A DNA stretch of 64,000 nucleotides from Erinaceus europaeus (GCF_950295315.1 NC_080166.1:97469141-97533140), one strand, 5' to 3'; shown: positions 31,724 through 43,067, counted from the first letter of the stretch. Made by a program: numbers and translations. The notes: generated from the sequence alone by a model not told the origin.

Positions 31724-32134
31724 TACTTCTTTTTTAGTTGTCTCTAATTTGTCCTTGATGTTGCTATTTCTATCTTCAGCCTCATTTACTCTATTCTCTC
31801 TCCCCTCCACTATTTTCTGGAGTTCATCTATCTTGTTACCCTGTTCTGCTACTGTTTTAGATTAATCAGCTAGCTGTGTTCTTAGCTTAGCTACTTCAGC
31901 TTTCAGCTCTCTAATAACCTTGAGATAATCAGTGTTCTCTTCTTGAGTCTCATTTGTTGTTTCTGCATTTCTAATGACAATTCTTTCAAACTCTTTATTT
32001 ATTCCTGTTATTATTTCCTTAAATAGTGTTTGGATGTTGACCTCATTATTTTGTGCTTCAAACTTTGGGTGGCTTTTATCTGGACTCTTGTCCTGGTTCA
32101 TTTCTCCAATATTTCTTATTGTTGGTTTAACCAT

Positions 32135-33176
32135 TATATATAGTATGTTATGAAGTCCCTCTCTCAGTACTTTTCAAATTTCAGATCACTCTTGCCTGGA
32201 TTGACTTGTGTCTAAGTAAGGTACTTAAAGAGTTCAGTTATGGAAATTAACAGTTGTTTCAATATTATTTTAATCCCTGAGTTGGAGCACAGTGTCTTAA
32301 AAGCCTCTTTTGTTCTTTTTATTCTCAGTAGGCCATGGGAGCTTGAGGGCTTTTAAACTATAAGTAGGGTTCTCAGCTTAATCCCTCACTCCTACCCTAG
32401 AGATAAAGCAAGGTGGGGGAGAGATAATCCTGTGGTTATTCAAAGAGGCTCTCCAACCCCAAGGATCCAAAGCTTTGGGCTCATTTCAACTTCTCTGCTA
32501 AACCAGCAGCACTGCTGGGCCCTGTGAGTTTCTAAACATGCCCTATCTCTAGACTGTAGCTTCTGAGGCAACTATTCACTATGTTCTCATCAGGAGAACA
32601 ACATGGAAAGGCTCCCACCACACAGCCCCACTGCTAGGCCACAGAGGTATAGATCTTCTCCTGAGTTTCCTGATTAGTTCTCTGTCACCTGGTGTCAGCC
32701 CAGGGCCTCCTCCCTGATGTTCCAGCATCTGAGGGCAGTAGCAATGGAGATTCACAGTTGCATTTGGTGAGTCTTAGGGGAGTCCTCTCCTCCCTTCAGC
32801 CATCTTTTTGTTGGTGAAACAGACTGGAGGTGGTGCCTCAAGTGGTAACCTGCTGGACTGTTATCAGCCACTTAATCTCTCCCTAGACTCCTCTCTGTCC
32901 ATGGGCTACATGTATTTGCACTCACTGGTGATTTGGTGAGTTTCTGAAGTTGTTCTAGTCCTTCCTTGTTGGGTCCCAGATCATCTCCTGTATAAGTACC
33001 GTGCACTAACAGATTGCACCACTGGAGCTCCCCCAGATGATTTCCTTTGGTATTCCTAGTTGGCCCAGGAGAGGAGAGGAGAGGAGAGGAGAGGAGAGGA
33101 GAGGAGAGGAGAGGAGAGGAGAGGAGAGGAGAGAAGGAGAGGAGAGGAGAGAAACACAGCTGTTGCTGCTCCTTCA
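32135..33176 (-). promoter_or_regulatory. L1 5' region (5' UTR / promoter)
   Basis: Lies between the ORF1 start and the right target-site duplication. It is more GC-rich than the rest of the element and has no ORF, as expected for an L1 5' UTR with internal promoter. A GGAGA array at 33067-33150 lies near its 5' end. No match to a known L1 promoter type could be made by eye. Confidence 0.7.
33067..33150. repeat. (GGAGA)n array
   Basis: About 16 units of GGAGA/GAGGA with one AAGG interruption, inside the L1 5' region. Possibly part of the original promoter that later expanded. Confidence 0.95.
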
Positions 33177-33190
33177 GATCTGTACTTCTT
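33177..33190. repeat. Right target-site duplication of the large L1
   Basis: GATCTGTACTTCTT, identical to 24176-24189. Confidence 0.9.
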
Positions 33191-34109
33191 AAGCACAGGC
33201 TATAAATCAAAATTGACTCAAAAATGAATTATTAAATTTTAAAAAACCCCTTTTCCCTAGTGGTCTCTATATTTTAAGTTCTGATTTGCTATTTAATTTT
33301 CCTGTATGTGGCTGTTTCTTCAGCTTATCTAAAAATTCTTTTAAAGTCACAATGAAGTCCTTCCTAAATTAATGAGTCCTATGGTATTTTCCACAAATCA
33401 GACATGTGAATATTAGATGATTTGATTATTTTGTGCAGGGAAATTTGGATCTCAACGTATGACAGGAAATTATTTAAAACCCTCAATGAGAGTCAGCAGC
33501 AGCATGAGTCAGAGTTGACAACTTCAACGATAGGAAAATGACAAACATCCACTGCTTATCTTCTATTAGTGTACCGAGTTTAATATCTTTGAACATCAAT
33601 AAAAATTTGAATTTCTATGCAGCTTCTTTCCTCATTGAATTGGAAAATGCAAAAGATAAGAAGAAATGGGATGGATTAATAAATCATGAGACAGCTAGTA
33701 GTTACACAAGCTCATGCAAGAGCAAAGATCCATTTGCCAGAGAAGGTATAGCCTTTTTTTTTTTTTTTTTTTTTGTAAAAATCTGTAAGACTTTACTTTA
33801 CTGTAAAATATGCTAACCTTTCAGCATTTCCACAGGTGTGAAAAATAAGCAGATTTTTTAAAACATCTTTCAGGTACTTGGGAACATGGCCCATTTTAGG
33901 AAGACTGAATTTATTTTAAAGTTGTGGGTTTTTTTTCTGGCCTTATAGTTTTAGTTTTGTTAATATGCTTAACATTTATTCTGGGCAGGAGTAGAATGTC
34001 CTCCATTAAGATCATTCACTTTATTACAAAAATTTTAATTGTGGTGAAATAATAAAATCTAACATTAAATGCTACAACCATTTAAAATTTTATCTTTTTA
34101 AAAATTATT
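33191..34109. other. No feature recognised
   Basis: AT-rich sequence with an uninterrupted T-run at 33755-33774. No protein-like frame or known repeat. Confidence 0.5.
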
Positions 34110-34303
34110 TTTATTATTTTATTTATTGGATAGAGATAGTGAGAAATTGAGAGAGAAGGGTGTGAAAGGGATAGAGAGACAGCTGCCAAACTGCTTCACC
34201 ACTTGCAGAGCTTTCCCCCTGCAGGTGGGGACTGGGGGCTTTAACCTGGATCCTTGCACATTAGGACATGTGTGCTCAACCAGGTGTGTCACCACCTGGC
34301 CCC
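34110..34303 (-). mobile_element. SINE-B, minus strand
   Basis: TTATTGGATAGAGATAGTGA, CTGCTTCACCACTTGCAGAG, CCCCCTGCAGGTGGGGACTG and AACCAGGTGTGTCACCACCT. Confidence 0.9.
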
Positions 34304-34319
34304 TAAAGTTTTATCTTTA

Positions 34320-34470
34320 AACATTATTTTATGTATTTCAGGAGAGAGAAAGAGAGAGAGGAAGAGAGAGAGAGAGAGAGAGACTGAGGTGCTGTGGATT
34401 GGCCTTGGTTCTTCTGAACCATAGGCATGGAAGTCTGTTTTACTAGCAAAGCTCATATCCTCTGCCTTCA
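34320..34470 (-). mobile_element. SINE-C remnant with GA microsatellite
   Basis: A GAGAGA tract (34340-34383) followed by TTCTTCTGAACCATAGGCAT and GGAAGTCTGTTTTACTAGC, resembling the SINE-C head in reverse. It is strongly diverged. Confidence 0.5.
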
Positions 34471-34494
34471 GTATAACTAAACTTTTCTCTTTTT

Positions 34495-34733
34495 TTCCAC
34501 CTGCATTATCACTGGGTCTCTCTGATTTATTAATCCACTTCTTTGGATGTCCATCTTTTCTCTTTAGATAGGGCATGAAAGATAGAGAGGGAGAGAAACA
34601 GAAACAAAAAGAGACAGTGAACTTCACCACTTGTGAAGTTTTTTCTTTCCTTCATGTGTTCTCATGTAGTGACAAAGGGTCAAATCTCAATCTTCAATCC
34701 AGTGTCTTTGACCATACAAGCCACCATCCAACC
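34495..34733 (-). mobile_element. Degenerate SINE, minus strand
   Basis: CCACCTGCATTATCACTGGG, the tail-side box of SINE-A, is followed by AGATAGAGAGGGAGAGAAAC, CTTCACCACTTGTGAAG and a CACCATCCAACCCC head. Confidence 0.7.
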
Positions 34734-34739
34734 CCCTCA

Positions 34740-35438
34740 CAACCATCCCTAAGTAATCAGCTCAGTAGTGTTAGGTGTATTTACAGTTTTGTGCAATAAA
34801 TCTCTAGGATGTTTTTCTTTCATCTTATAAAACTGAAACTCTATACTGAATAAAGAACAATTCTACCTACCCTTTTTTTCCTAGGCAATCACCCTTATAC
34901 TTTCTGTCTCTACAGATTTAGCTACTTTTGCTAATTTATCTATTTGGATCATACAGTCTTTGTCTTTTGATGACAAGATCATCTCTCTTAGAACAATGTC
35001 CATAAATTTCATCCATGTTGTAGTTTATATCAGAAGCAAGGTCTTCCCATTGTAAAGCTGAAAACTATTCAGATATATATATGTATATTACGTTTTGGTT
35101 ACTCATTTGTCAATGAACATGAGCTGCTTTCACTTTTTGAATATAACAAATAATGCTCCTATGAACATAGTGTGTCTTATTTCTTTGAGGTTCTGTTTAA
35201 AATTCTGTCATATATATACCCTGAAGTGGAATTTCTGGATGACATAACTGTAGTAACAAAACAGTAGTAGAGTGACCAGACTTTCAGTTTTAGAGTGTGG
35301 GAGACCTTGCAAGCAATGCTATAGTGTTTGCATCTCATCTTAAAAAGTAGGGGTGGGCAACCATGTTAATGTGTTCCTAAAAGGCAAAACAGGAAATAAT
35401 TTGGGCTCTACTACTGCAAAAAAAAAAAAGTTCTGTCA
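34740..35438. other. No feature recognised
   Basis: AT-rich; a TATATATATGTATATT patch near 35070-35090. No gene-like frame. Confidence 0.5.
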
Positions 35439-35448
35439 CCTATTTCTT

Positions 35449-35618
35449 TTTTTTTTTAAATTTCTTTATTGGGGAATTAATGTTTTACATTCAACAGTAA
35501 ATACAATAGTTTTTACATGCATAACATTTCCCAGTTTTCCATATAACAATACAACCCTCACTAGTTTCTCTGTCATCCTTTTTTGACCTGTATTTCCCCC
35601 TACCCACCCACAACCTAT
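35449..35618 (-). mobile_element. 5'-truncated L1 (3' UTR only)
   Basis: Duplication CTATTTCTT at 35440-35448 and 35619-35627. The inside begins with T-rich sequence (antisense poly-A), then AATTTCTTTATTGGGGAATT and CATGCATAACATTTCCCAG, matching 24210-24360. Only about 170 bp were inserted. Confidence 0.88.
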
Positions 35619-35652
35619 CTATTTCTTAAGCATCACTTAAAAAATATAAAGA

Positions 35653-35873
35653 CGGGCTGGATGGTGGTGTATCTGGTTAAGAAAATACATTAAAATGTGC
35701 AAGGACACGGGTTTGAGCCCTGGTCCCCATCTGCAGGGGGCAGGGGGAATGTTTTATGAGTGGTGAAACAGGGCTGCAGGTGTTTCTCTGTCACTCTCCC
35801 TCTCTATCACCCCCTTCCCTCTCTATTTCTTGCTGTCTTTATCCAATAAATAAATAATGATAATTAAAAAATT
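35653..35873 (+). mobile_element. SINE-B, plus strand
   Basis: GGGCTGGATGGTGGTGTATC, GTGCAAGGACACGGGTTTGA, GGTGAAACAGGGCTGCAGGT and a CCAATAAATAAATAATGA tail. Confidence 0.9.
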
Positions 35874-35884
35874 GTATATATATA

Positions 35885-36020
35885 GTCAAGCAGGAGATAT
35901 CCCAGTGGTAAAGCATAGGCCTTGAATGCCTGGTACCCAAGCTTGACCACTAGATTGCAATTGCCAGAGCAGAATAGTACACTCATCCCTCTCTTTCTCT
36001 CTCTTTTTCCCTCTCCCACA
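35885..36020 (+). mobile_element. Probable old tRNA-derived SINE, plus strand
   Basis: AGGAGATATCCCAGTGGTAA, AGCATAGGCCTTGAATGCCT and GGTACCCAAGCTTGACCACT form a tRNA-like head, followed by a CT-rich tail. It is not the same subtype as SINE-A, B or C. Confidence 0.6.
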
Positions 36021-36192
36021 AATATTTCCAAAGATGTCTAAATTGGAAAACCATTTTTAGCTCTCAGGTTGTACAACAACTGGCCATAGGTAGAATTAGT
36101 GTGGTTTGCTCACTGTGAGGCTGTATCAAAGAAATTTGAGTCATTCAATATTTAATGTCCTTAGATTTAATGTCATTAGATATAACATGTTA

Positions 36193-36453
36193 TTTTTTAA
36201 ATTTCTTTATTGGGGAAATAATGTTTTACATTCAACAGTAAATACAATAGTTTGTACATGCATAACATTCCCCAGATTCCCATTTAACAATACAACCCCC
36301 ACTATGTCATTTATCATCCTTCATGGACCTGTATTCTCCCCACCCATTCACCCCAGAGTCTTTTACTTTGGTGCAATACACCGATTCCATTTCAGGTTCT
36401 ACTTGTGTTTTCTTTTCTGATCTTGTTTTTCAACTTCTGCCTGAGAGTGAGAT
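36193..36453 (-). mobile_element. 5'-truncated L1 (3' UTR only)
   Basis: Duplication CATGTTA at 36186-36192 and 36454-36460. The inside starts TTTTTTAAATTTCTTTATTG and runs to CTTCTGCCTGAGAGTGAGAT, the same 3' UTR as in the large L1 at 24210-24480. Confidence 0.9.
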
Positions 36454-36460
36454 CATGTTA

Positions 36461-37130
36461 AACTCAACAAACCAGGGGGGACAGGGCTTCATATCTTCAG
36501 GCTGTGTAAGTAGAATAGAGAATTCTCCTGTCACTGAGAAGATCATGATGTAGAGATGCTCTACGATAGTATTTTCACTACATTGTACTCTCTTCTTATT
36601 GGTCAGAACTCGCATACTAGTTACTGTTAATAATATTATAAATGGATATTGTCAACACTTAATGGCTACTTGAAGAAATAAATTTAGGAGGTGAAATGCC
36701 TTGTGGATTCTATAATAAGAAAGTTTTATTGTGGCTAGTTAAGAAATAAATATTATAAGAAGAGCAGATTCTTCTAGCATGTGTCATAAAATATGACAGC
36801 TTTTATGCTAGTAATTTATTGATAATCCTATAAGCTTCTTGTATTGTGTCAAAAGATATGGGATTATGCTGTCCCTTTGCTGATCTTCTTACAAATCAGT
36901 GATTAACAAGGAGAACTCCTCATGTTTATGTGAAACATAATTATATATTTAGTTATATGAAAAAACCAGGCATTTCATATTTTAGTGTATTATAAGAGAG
37001 ACTGAATGCTTTATAGATAAGTTTATATAGGTTATGTTCATATACATATATACGCATATATACATCTTGTTGGTTCTATTTTTTTAAAAGAAAATATAAT
37101 TGTTTCCTTTTCCTGTTTCTCATTCATTCA
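36461..37130. other. No feature recognised
   Basis: AT-rich, single-copy-looking sequence. Confidence 0.5.
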
Positions 37131-37438
37131 TTATTTTATTTATTTATTTGTTTGTTTTCTGTTTATTGCCACCAGTGTTAGCACTCAGGTGCCTGCACTA
37201 CAAATTCATTACTAAACCTAACAACCTTATTTTATTTTTTTTTCTTTTCCTTCAGGATAGGACAGAGAGAAATTGAAAGGGGAGGAGGAGGAGATAGATA
37301 GGGTAAAAGAAAGATAGAAACTGGCAGACCTCCCTCACAGCTTGTGAAGCATCTCCCTGTAGATGGGGAACTGGGACTCGAACCTGAGTCCTTTTGCGTG
37401 GTAATGTGTATGCTTAACTGGGTGTGTTACTGGCCTTC
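37131..37438 (-). mobile_element. SINE-A, minus strand
   Basis: A TTTATTTATTTG tail, TGCCACCAGTGTTAGCACTC, GGATAGGACAGAGAGAAATT, GGCAGACCTCCCTCACAGC, CTGGGACTCGAACCTGAGTC and a CTTAACTGGGTGTGTTACTG head. Confidence 0.9.
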
Positions 37439-37594
37439 CCTTAACAGACTTTTCTGTTGAGTTCACAATGGAAAGATGCTCATCGCTGAATGTAACATTT
37501 TTTTTAGGAGACAGAATTTAAGAGAAGTATGTTTTCTGAGGAAGACAAACAAATGAAGACTCAGACTATCAGCATATTTGGAAAGAGCAACACT

Positions 37595-37873
37595 GGGGAC
37601 CAGGCAGTGGTGCACCACAGTACCATGTGCAAGGAGCCAGGTTCAAGCCCCTACTCCCCACCTATGGGTGGGACACTTTATGAGGTGTCTGTTTTTCCCT
37701 CTCCTTCTCTATTCCCCCCCCACCCCCTTTTACAATTCCTCTCTGTCCTATTAAATTAAAATAGAAAGAAGGCAAAAAAAGAAAAGAAAGACCATGGGGA
37801 GGAGTAGGTTAATAGTGCCGGCACTGAACCCCAGTGATAACCCTGGTGGCAATAAAAAAAAAAAAAAAAGAAA
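37595..37873 (+). mobile_element. SINE-A variant, plus strand
   Basis: GGGGACCAGGCAGTGGTGCA, GCAAGGAGCCAGGTTCAAGC, CTCTGTCCTATTAAATTAAA, GGCACTGAACCCCAGTGATA and CCCTGGTGGCAATAAAAAA. The CTGTGAAGCAGG segment is partly lost. Confidence 0.85.
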
Positions 37874-38084
37874 GAAAAAAAGAAAAAGAAAAATTAGAAC
37901 AATATATGTGATGAGAACTGTGGTAAAAAACATCAGACAGATAGATCCTAGAAATTGTGAAAAACTGAAGTAGCAGGAATTGGGGAAGGGAATAAGTGCT
38001 GGCTGACTTTATTTAAATCTTGTCTCTTTTTGTCCCCCTTACAGAATCCAGTCCTCACATATGTGATTTCACTGCTCCCAATCT

Positions 38085-38215
38085 GACCAATTTTTCTTTC
38101 AGAGAGACAGAGATAGAGAGGTAAAAGGAGAGGAGGAGACACCACAGCACTAGGACTTCCTGTGGTTCTGGACTGGAACCTGGACACACACCCTCCCTAG
38201 TAAACTCTCATTGAC
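38085..38215 (-). mobile_element. SINE remnant, minus strand
   Basis: CTTTCAGAGAGACAGAGATA, CACCACAGCACTAGGACTTC and CTGGACTGGAACCTGGACAC suggest a strongly diverged SINE-C or SINE-B. Confidence 0.5.
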
Positions 38216-38349
38216 CTCCCTATTGTCTTATTGCTCAAGCAGTTTTCTTAAGTGGTTGATGAATATTCCAAAATACTTCATGGATTACCTAAATTATTTC
38301 TAATGTTACAAAAGGGAAATTTTTAATTTTGTGCTGGCTCTTTTTTCCT

Positions 38350-39365
38350 TTATTTATTTATTATTTAAGAAAGGATTAATTAACAAAACCATAGGGTAGG
38401 AGGGGTACAACTCCACACAATTCCCACCACCCAATCTCCATAACCCACCCCCTCCCCTGATAGATTTCCCATTCTCTATCTCTCTGGGAGCATGGACCCA
38501 GAATCACTGAGGGTTGCAGAAGGTAGAAGGTCTGGCTTCTGTAATTGCTTCCCCGCTGAACATGGGCGTTGAATGGTAGGTCCATACTCCCAGTCTGCCT
38601 TTCTCTTTCCCCAGTAGGGTGTGTCTCTGGGGAAGCTGAGCTCCAGGACACATTGGTGGGGTCTTCAATCCAGGGAAGCCTGGCCAGCATCCTGTTGGCA
38701 TCTGGAACCTGGTGATTGAAAAGAGAGTTAACATACGAAGCCAAACAAATTGTTGAGCAATCATGGCCCCAAAGCTTGGAATAGTGGAGAAGAAGTGTTA
38801 GGGAGGTACTCACTGCAAACTCTAGTGTACTTCTGCTTTCAGGTATATATTTTGCAGTAGTTTATGGATACGTGTGCACATAAGCTCTCTCTCACAGAAA
38901 CTGGTGTATATCTAGGTTATAGGACTTTGCTAGAAAGTGAACCACCTGAGATGAAATTAGAGTGTACTATAATAGGAAAGGTCTCACCCGAGTAATGAAG
39001 CTGAAGGGTTGTCATTCCACACGTGAAGTCTCTGGACACAGTCTGAGGTGAAGCATGTTGAGGTGACAATCATTGCGTTGGTTAGGTTGTGATCGGCAGA
39101 TGCAATATTATTTGGTATGGATTGGGAGACGCATACGGGAAAGTGGGCCCTATCCTAGGGTTCCAGGACTGGGGGAAGTAGGGGCTCTATAGTGAAGATG
39201 TGAGGGTCCTGCTGTCTTAGGGTTCAAAAAGACAATGGATAGTTAATGTTATCATCACATTATTTGGTAATTGCGTTAACTTTGAAAAGTCCTTTTGTTA
39301 TGGTTTGCTGTACAGTATCTAGTATCTTGTATATAGCTGTGCTATTGGATGATTTTTTCCTAAGC
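38350..39365 (-). mobile_element. Rep-U variant 1, minus strand, about 1 kb
   Basis: Starts with T/A-rich sequence and ACAAAACCATAGGGTAGGAG, then GGTACAACTCCACACAATTC, CTGGGAGCATGGACCCAGAA, TCCGCTGAACATGGGCGTTG-like sequence and TTGAAAAGAGAGTTAACATA. It then diverges from 48430-49575. I recognise it as a common hedgehog repeat but cannot name its class. The Rep-U 3' end with A-tail suggests a non-LTR element. Confidence 0.65.
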
Positions 39366-40535
39366 TGCTAACCAAAGGTTAGAAAAAACCCTAAGCTCCT
39401 AACCAAGGTTTTACTGCTTTGGTGACATCAATCCTTACTTTTAAAGTTTTATTTTTCATTAAAGAATTTACATTTCACTGATAAGATCTGAAGCACTAAA
39501 CAGGTGCCAAAGCACCTGTTCTTGCACAAGTTCTTTGAGAAAACCAACACAATTCTGACATTTTACATTGTGAAAGGAAACAGGATTTTGTTTATTGAAC
39601 ACTGAGGTAGACAAAGAACCCATCTACTCTCAACACATTTCCGAAATAAAGTGTCTTCCGACTTGAACCATGAGTGTAATTACCTGTTTTCCACTTAGGT
39701 TCATAGGGGCCTCCAATAACTGTGAGGAAAAATATTGAATGTCACAGTGCATTTGCCCCGGCAGAAGGTGTAACGAGGCATTATTAAAAAGGATCTGCAA
39801 ATGACCACAATTTTTGCACCACTTAGCATTCATAAATAACTAGCGCTTAAATCCAGGGAGCTAATTCTGCTTCCACCAGATTTTTGCAACTGATGTGCAT
39901 ATGTTTTTTTCAACATCAAAATGTGTATGGTTTTTACAACAGGGAGGAGTCTAATGACAACAGCATTTTCAACCACAAGTTATCAGTAGATCTCTTAGTG
40001 GCATGGCAGTATTCCAACCAGTCACCACTTCTTTTATGCTGAAAACAAAGGTAGTTCTTTGGCTGTGTTTGAAATCCACACTCAAGCACATAATTTGTTC
40101 TACTGGGCTACACGTTGATCTAAGAAGTTAAGTATTTCTTTGGCTGATATTGTAAATACAGACACACGTATCAACAAATTCTAAGTAAATATTGACAGCC
40201 TATTATATACATTAAAAAATTGATGTACAACTTGTGCACAAATCACCTATTTGTGTTCACAGATCTACTTGTTTGGTGGCTGTTCCTCTAGATTTAATAA
40301 AATCTTGTTTACTTCTGCTAAAATGTTCCTTGGAACATTATTTTTGCCTTAATGCTCAGAGTATGCAATTGGCAAAGTTTAGCAGCCATTAGTTAGAACT
40401 ACCCTGCTGTTACCTTAGGTTGACTGACTTAAGATTCCTGAAAATATATTCAACTCTAAGTTATTTAAGCAGTCAATTCTTTGTTGCAGTGTTGGTATAA
40501 CTAAAATTTGAACTTGGATGCAAGCTTGGATTCTG
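39366..40535. other. No feature recognised
   Basis: AT-rich, no repeat signature seen by eye, no protein-like frame. Confidence 0.5.
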
Positions 40536-40549
40536 CAACTGTACTTCTT

Positions 40550-40906
40550 CATTTATTTATTTGTTTATTTATTTTGCCTCCAAGATTATCGCTGAGACTC
40601 AGTGCCTGCACTAAGAATCCACTGCTCCTGGAGGTTATTTTTTCCCTTTTGTTGCCCTTGTTGCTTATCGCTGTTATTATTGTTGTTGTTATTGCTGTCG
40701 TTGTTGTTGGATAGGCCAGAAAGAAATCAAGAGAGGAAGGGAAGACAGAGAGGGGGAGAGAAAGATAGATACCTGCAGACCTGCTTCACTGCTTGTGAAG
40801 TGACCCCCCTGCAGGTGGGGAGCTGGGGGCTCAACCAGGATCCTTGAGTCGGTCCTTGTACTTTGCATCATGTGCACTTAACTTGTTGTGCCACTGCCAG
40901 GCCTCA
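40550..40906 (-). mobile_element. SINE-A, long form, with clear 14-bp duplication
   Basis: GCAACTGTACTTCT (40536-40549) and GCAACTGTAATTCT (40907-40920) flank the insertion. Inside are GCCTCCAAGATTATCGCTGA, CCACTGCTCCTGGAGGTTAT, GTTGTTGGATAGGCCAGAAA, CACCTGCAGGTG-like body, GCTCAACCAGGATCCTTG and CACTTAACTTGTTGTGCCAC. Confidence 0.93.
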
Positions 40907-40984
40907 GCAACTGTAATTCTAACTTGACCCCCTTTTTCAGTCATGTTTGTGTTGTACTTTTGATTTTACTTTTTATATTTAAAG

Positions 40985-41180
40985 TAAAAAAAACTTTATT
41001 TATTAGCTAGAAACAGCAAGAAATTGAGAGGGAAGGTGGTGGTAAGAGAGGAAAGAGAGAGGCACTTGAAACACTGCTTCACTACTTGCAAAGTTTTCCC
41101 CCTGTAGCAGGGGACCAGGGGCTTGGACCTGGTTCCTTGTGCATTGTAACATGTTTGCTCAGCCAGGTGCACCACTGAGT
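40985..41180 (-). mobile_element. SINE-B, minus strand
   Basis: TTTATTTATTAGCTAGAAAC, CTGCTTCACTACTTGCAAAG, GGGGCTTGGACCTGGTTCC and GCTCAGCCAGGTGCACCACT. Confidence 0.9.
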
Positions 41181-42307
41181 TTACTTTTTGTCAGTTTTCA
41201 TTGTTACTCATTGTTTTCCAGGCTCTAGTGCTACTCATGGTGCATAACTATTGCTTGAAGCAGAGTTTATAGACCTTCGACTAACACAACTGTATTCTGT
41301 TGGCTAAACTCTCAGCTCCTATTGTAGGCCATGTCTTATGAGAGTAGTGATTTATGTGTACAGTACAATGCAGTGGGCTACAGAAGTATTGATATTCTAA
41401 GTAAATATTCTCAAATTTCTGGTGGAATCTAAATTTGATAAATTATATCTGTGAGCATTCCATGAGAATCAAAATCTAGTGAGCTACATGATGTCCTACA
41501 TTTGACATCATGAAGTTGTTCACATCGATGATATAATAAAAGGTTCATGGTATAGTGGAGCAAGTTTATTTTTCAGAAACTCTTGGTAAGAACACATCAG
41601 ACAGTCTCTGTAAATCTTACAGAACTCATAAAATGCTCTTTTGAATGCTTCCGGGTAGTTCAAAGAGTGAGTCTTAATTCTACTGCTTTGAAATATTTAG
41701 TGAGCATTTAAAGATTGCAAAATTTTGGATGTGTAATTGTGATAATCTTCCTTAGAAATGATTTTGTGATGCCCCAAACTTAAACATTTTTTCCAGTGGA
41801 TTTTCATTCATTATCTCTCTATGGAATTGTGTAGAATAAACCATAAACTGTATCTGAAAGGAAAGTGTACCCATTTTAGCCTTTAAGAACAGAAGCGCAT
41901 ATGCTAAGGTATATAGGCTAAATATCTAAATGCTGCATAGTATCAGTTACAATGCAGGTGTCCTGATTCCATGTAAACTTATTTCGGTATCTTATAATAA
42001 GGACCCATCTATAAGGGGACTAGTTAGTATTAATGCCTGCAATAAAACTTAGTTTAGTTTTCAAAGGATCACAATTTTAGTTAGGATTCATATAAAACTT
42101 TTCTGTGTATATTGTTGCATAGCCAACCCAACATGCTACACAGAAATTCAGACATCAGGCTATGTGTGTTGGACCTTTAGCATCCTTAAGATTATCTGTT
42201 GTTTGATAGAGAAATTGTTTCCATTGGTCACCTGTACCACATTTCTCTGTAGATGTATTGTTATAGAGTAGTATACTACTTTTATCTTTTTTCAAAGAAG
42301 GCATCCT
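41181..42307. other. No feature recognised
   Basis: About 1.1 kb of AT-rich sequence with no repeat or coding signature. Confidence 0.5.
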
Positions 42308-42505
42308 TATTTTTTTTTAGTGTCTTTATTTATTTATTGAACAGAGGCTGTCAGAAATTGAGAGGGAAGTGAGTAATAGAGAGGGACACCTACAGCACTG
42401 CTTTACCACTTGCAAAGCTTTCCCCAATAGGTGGAGACTGGGGTTGAACTCATGTCCTTGAGCATTGTAACATGTGCCCTCAACCAGGTGCACCACCACC
42501 TGGCC
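42308..42505 (-). mobile_element. SINE-B, minus strand (first of three in a row)
   Basis: TTTATTTATTTATTGAACAG, TTGAGAGGGAAGTGAGTAAT, TTTACCACTTGCAAAGCTTT, GGGGTTGAACTCATGTCC and ACCAGGTGCACCACCACCTG. Confidence 0.9.
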
Positions 42506-42532
42506 CTTCTTTTATGTTTTGAATATAGTGTT

Positions 42533-42848
42533 TCTGTTTTTTTTTTTTTTCTTTTTTTTCTTTTTTGTATCCAGAATTATCACTGGGGCTTGGTATGGGC
42601 ACTATGAATTCACTCCTCCTGGTGACCATTTTTTCTATTTTACTGGACAGGACAGAGAGAAATTGAGAGGTGTATGGAAGACAGAGGGTTGGGGAGAGAA
42701 GGTTAGACACCTGCAGACCTGCTTTACTGTCTGGGAAGTGTCCCCCCCCACACACAGGTGGGGAGACAGGGGGTGGAACAGGGATCCTTCCATGGATCTT
42801 TGCACTTCCTCCTATGTTCACTTAACCCAGTGTGCCCCTGCTCATCCC
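42533..42848 (-). mobile_element. SINE-A, minus strand (second of three)
   Basis: T-run, TATCCAGAATTATCACTGGG, CACTATGAATTCACTCCTCC, CTGGACAGGACAGAGAGAAA, AGACACCTGCAGACCTGCTT and ACCCAGTGTGCCCCTGC. Confidence 0.9.
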
Positions 42849-42849
42849 C

Positions 42850-43067
42850 CTTTTTTATTTTTATCAATTCTTTTTGTTTCTTAGTATACTTATTTGAGAG
42901 ACAGCCAAAAATTGATACGAAGGGGAAAATAGCAACAGAGAGACACCTGCAGCACTCCTTCACCACCTATGAAGCTTTCCTCCTATAGGTGGGGGCTGGG
43001 GGCTTGAACCTGGGTCTTTGTGCATTGTAGCATGTGCCCTCAACTAGGCACACCACCACCTGGCTCC
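42850..43067 (-). mobile_element. SINE-B, minus strand (third of three)
   Basis: TTGAGAGACAGCCAAAAATT, GAGAGACACCTGCAGCACTC, CTTCACCACCTATGAAGC, GGGGCTTGAACCTGGGTCTT and ACTAGGCACACCACCACCTG. Confidence 0.9.

Larger units (their letters stand above)
29108..32134 (-). pseudogene. L1 ORF1, split by a provirus and a SINE
   Basis: The start at 32134 opens about 90 codons of the N-terminal region. 31261-31550 encodes the RRM-like region (RDTENNNRDLWDDF, then IHIIGLQEEERDRG and PRHIIFRMER). The C-terminal domain (FQPRILYPARLSFRLDGG, TKPALKEVLEDLL) resumes at 29262 after the provirus and ends at 29108. Removing insertions leaves about 980 nt, near the size of other mammalian ORF1s. In-frame stops follow the first 90 codons. 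Confidence 0.88.
24190..33176 (-). mobile_element. Near full-length L1 with four nested insertions
   Basis: The left edge is the antisense L1 3' UTR, the middle is antisense ORF2, then ORF1 and a 5' region ending in a GGAGA array at 33067-33150. Identical 14-bp duplications flank the whole. Subtracting the LTR (25226), the SINE (27161), the provirus (29263-31124) and the SINE (31545) leaves about 6.1 kb, the usual length of a complete mammalian L1. Both ORFs are broken, so it cannot move. L1 encodes an RNA chaperone (ORF1p) and an endonuclease/reverse transcriptase (ORF2p), which also mobilise SINEs. Confidence 0.9.

Noticed and set aside
33067..33150. CRISPR-like or satellite array
   Set aside because: Units are only five bases without spacers; a simple repeat in the L1 5' region.
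38376..38813. 145-codon minus-strand frame
   Set aside because: Lies in Rep-U and is not kept in the other copies.
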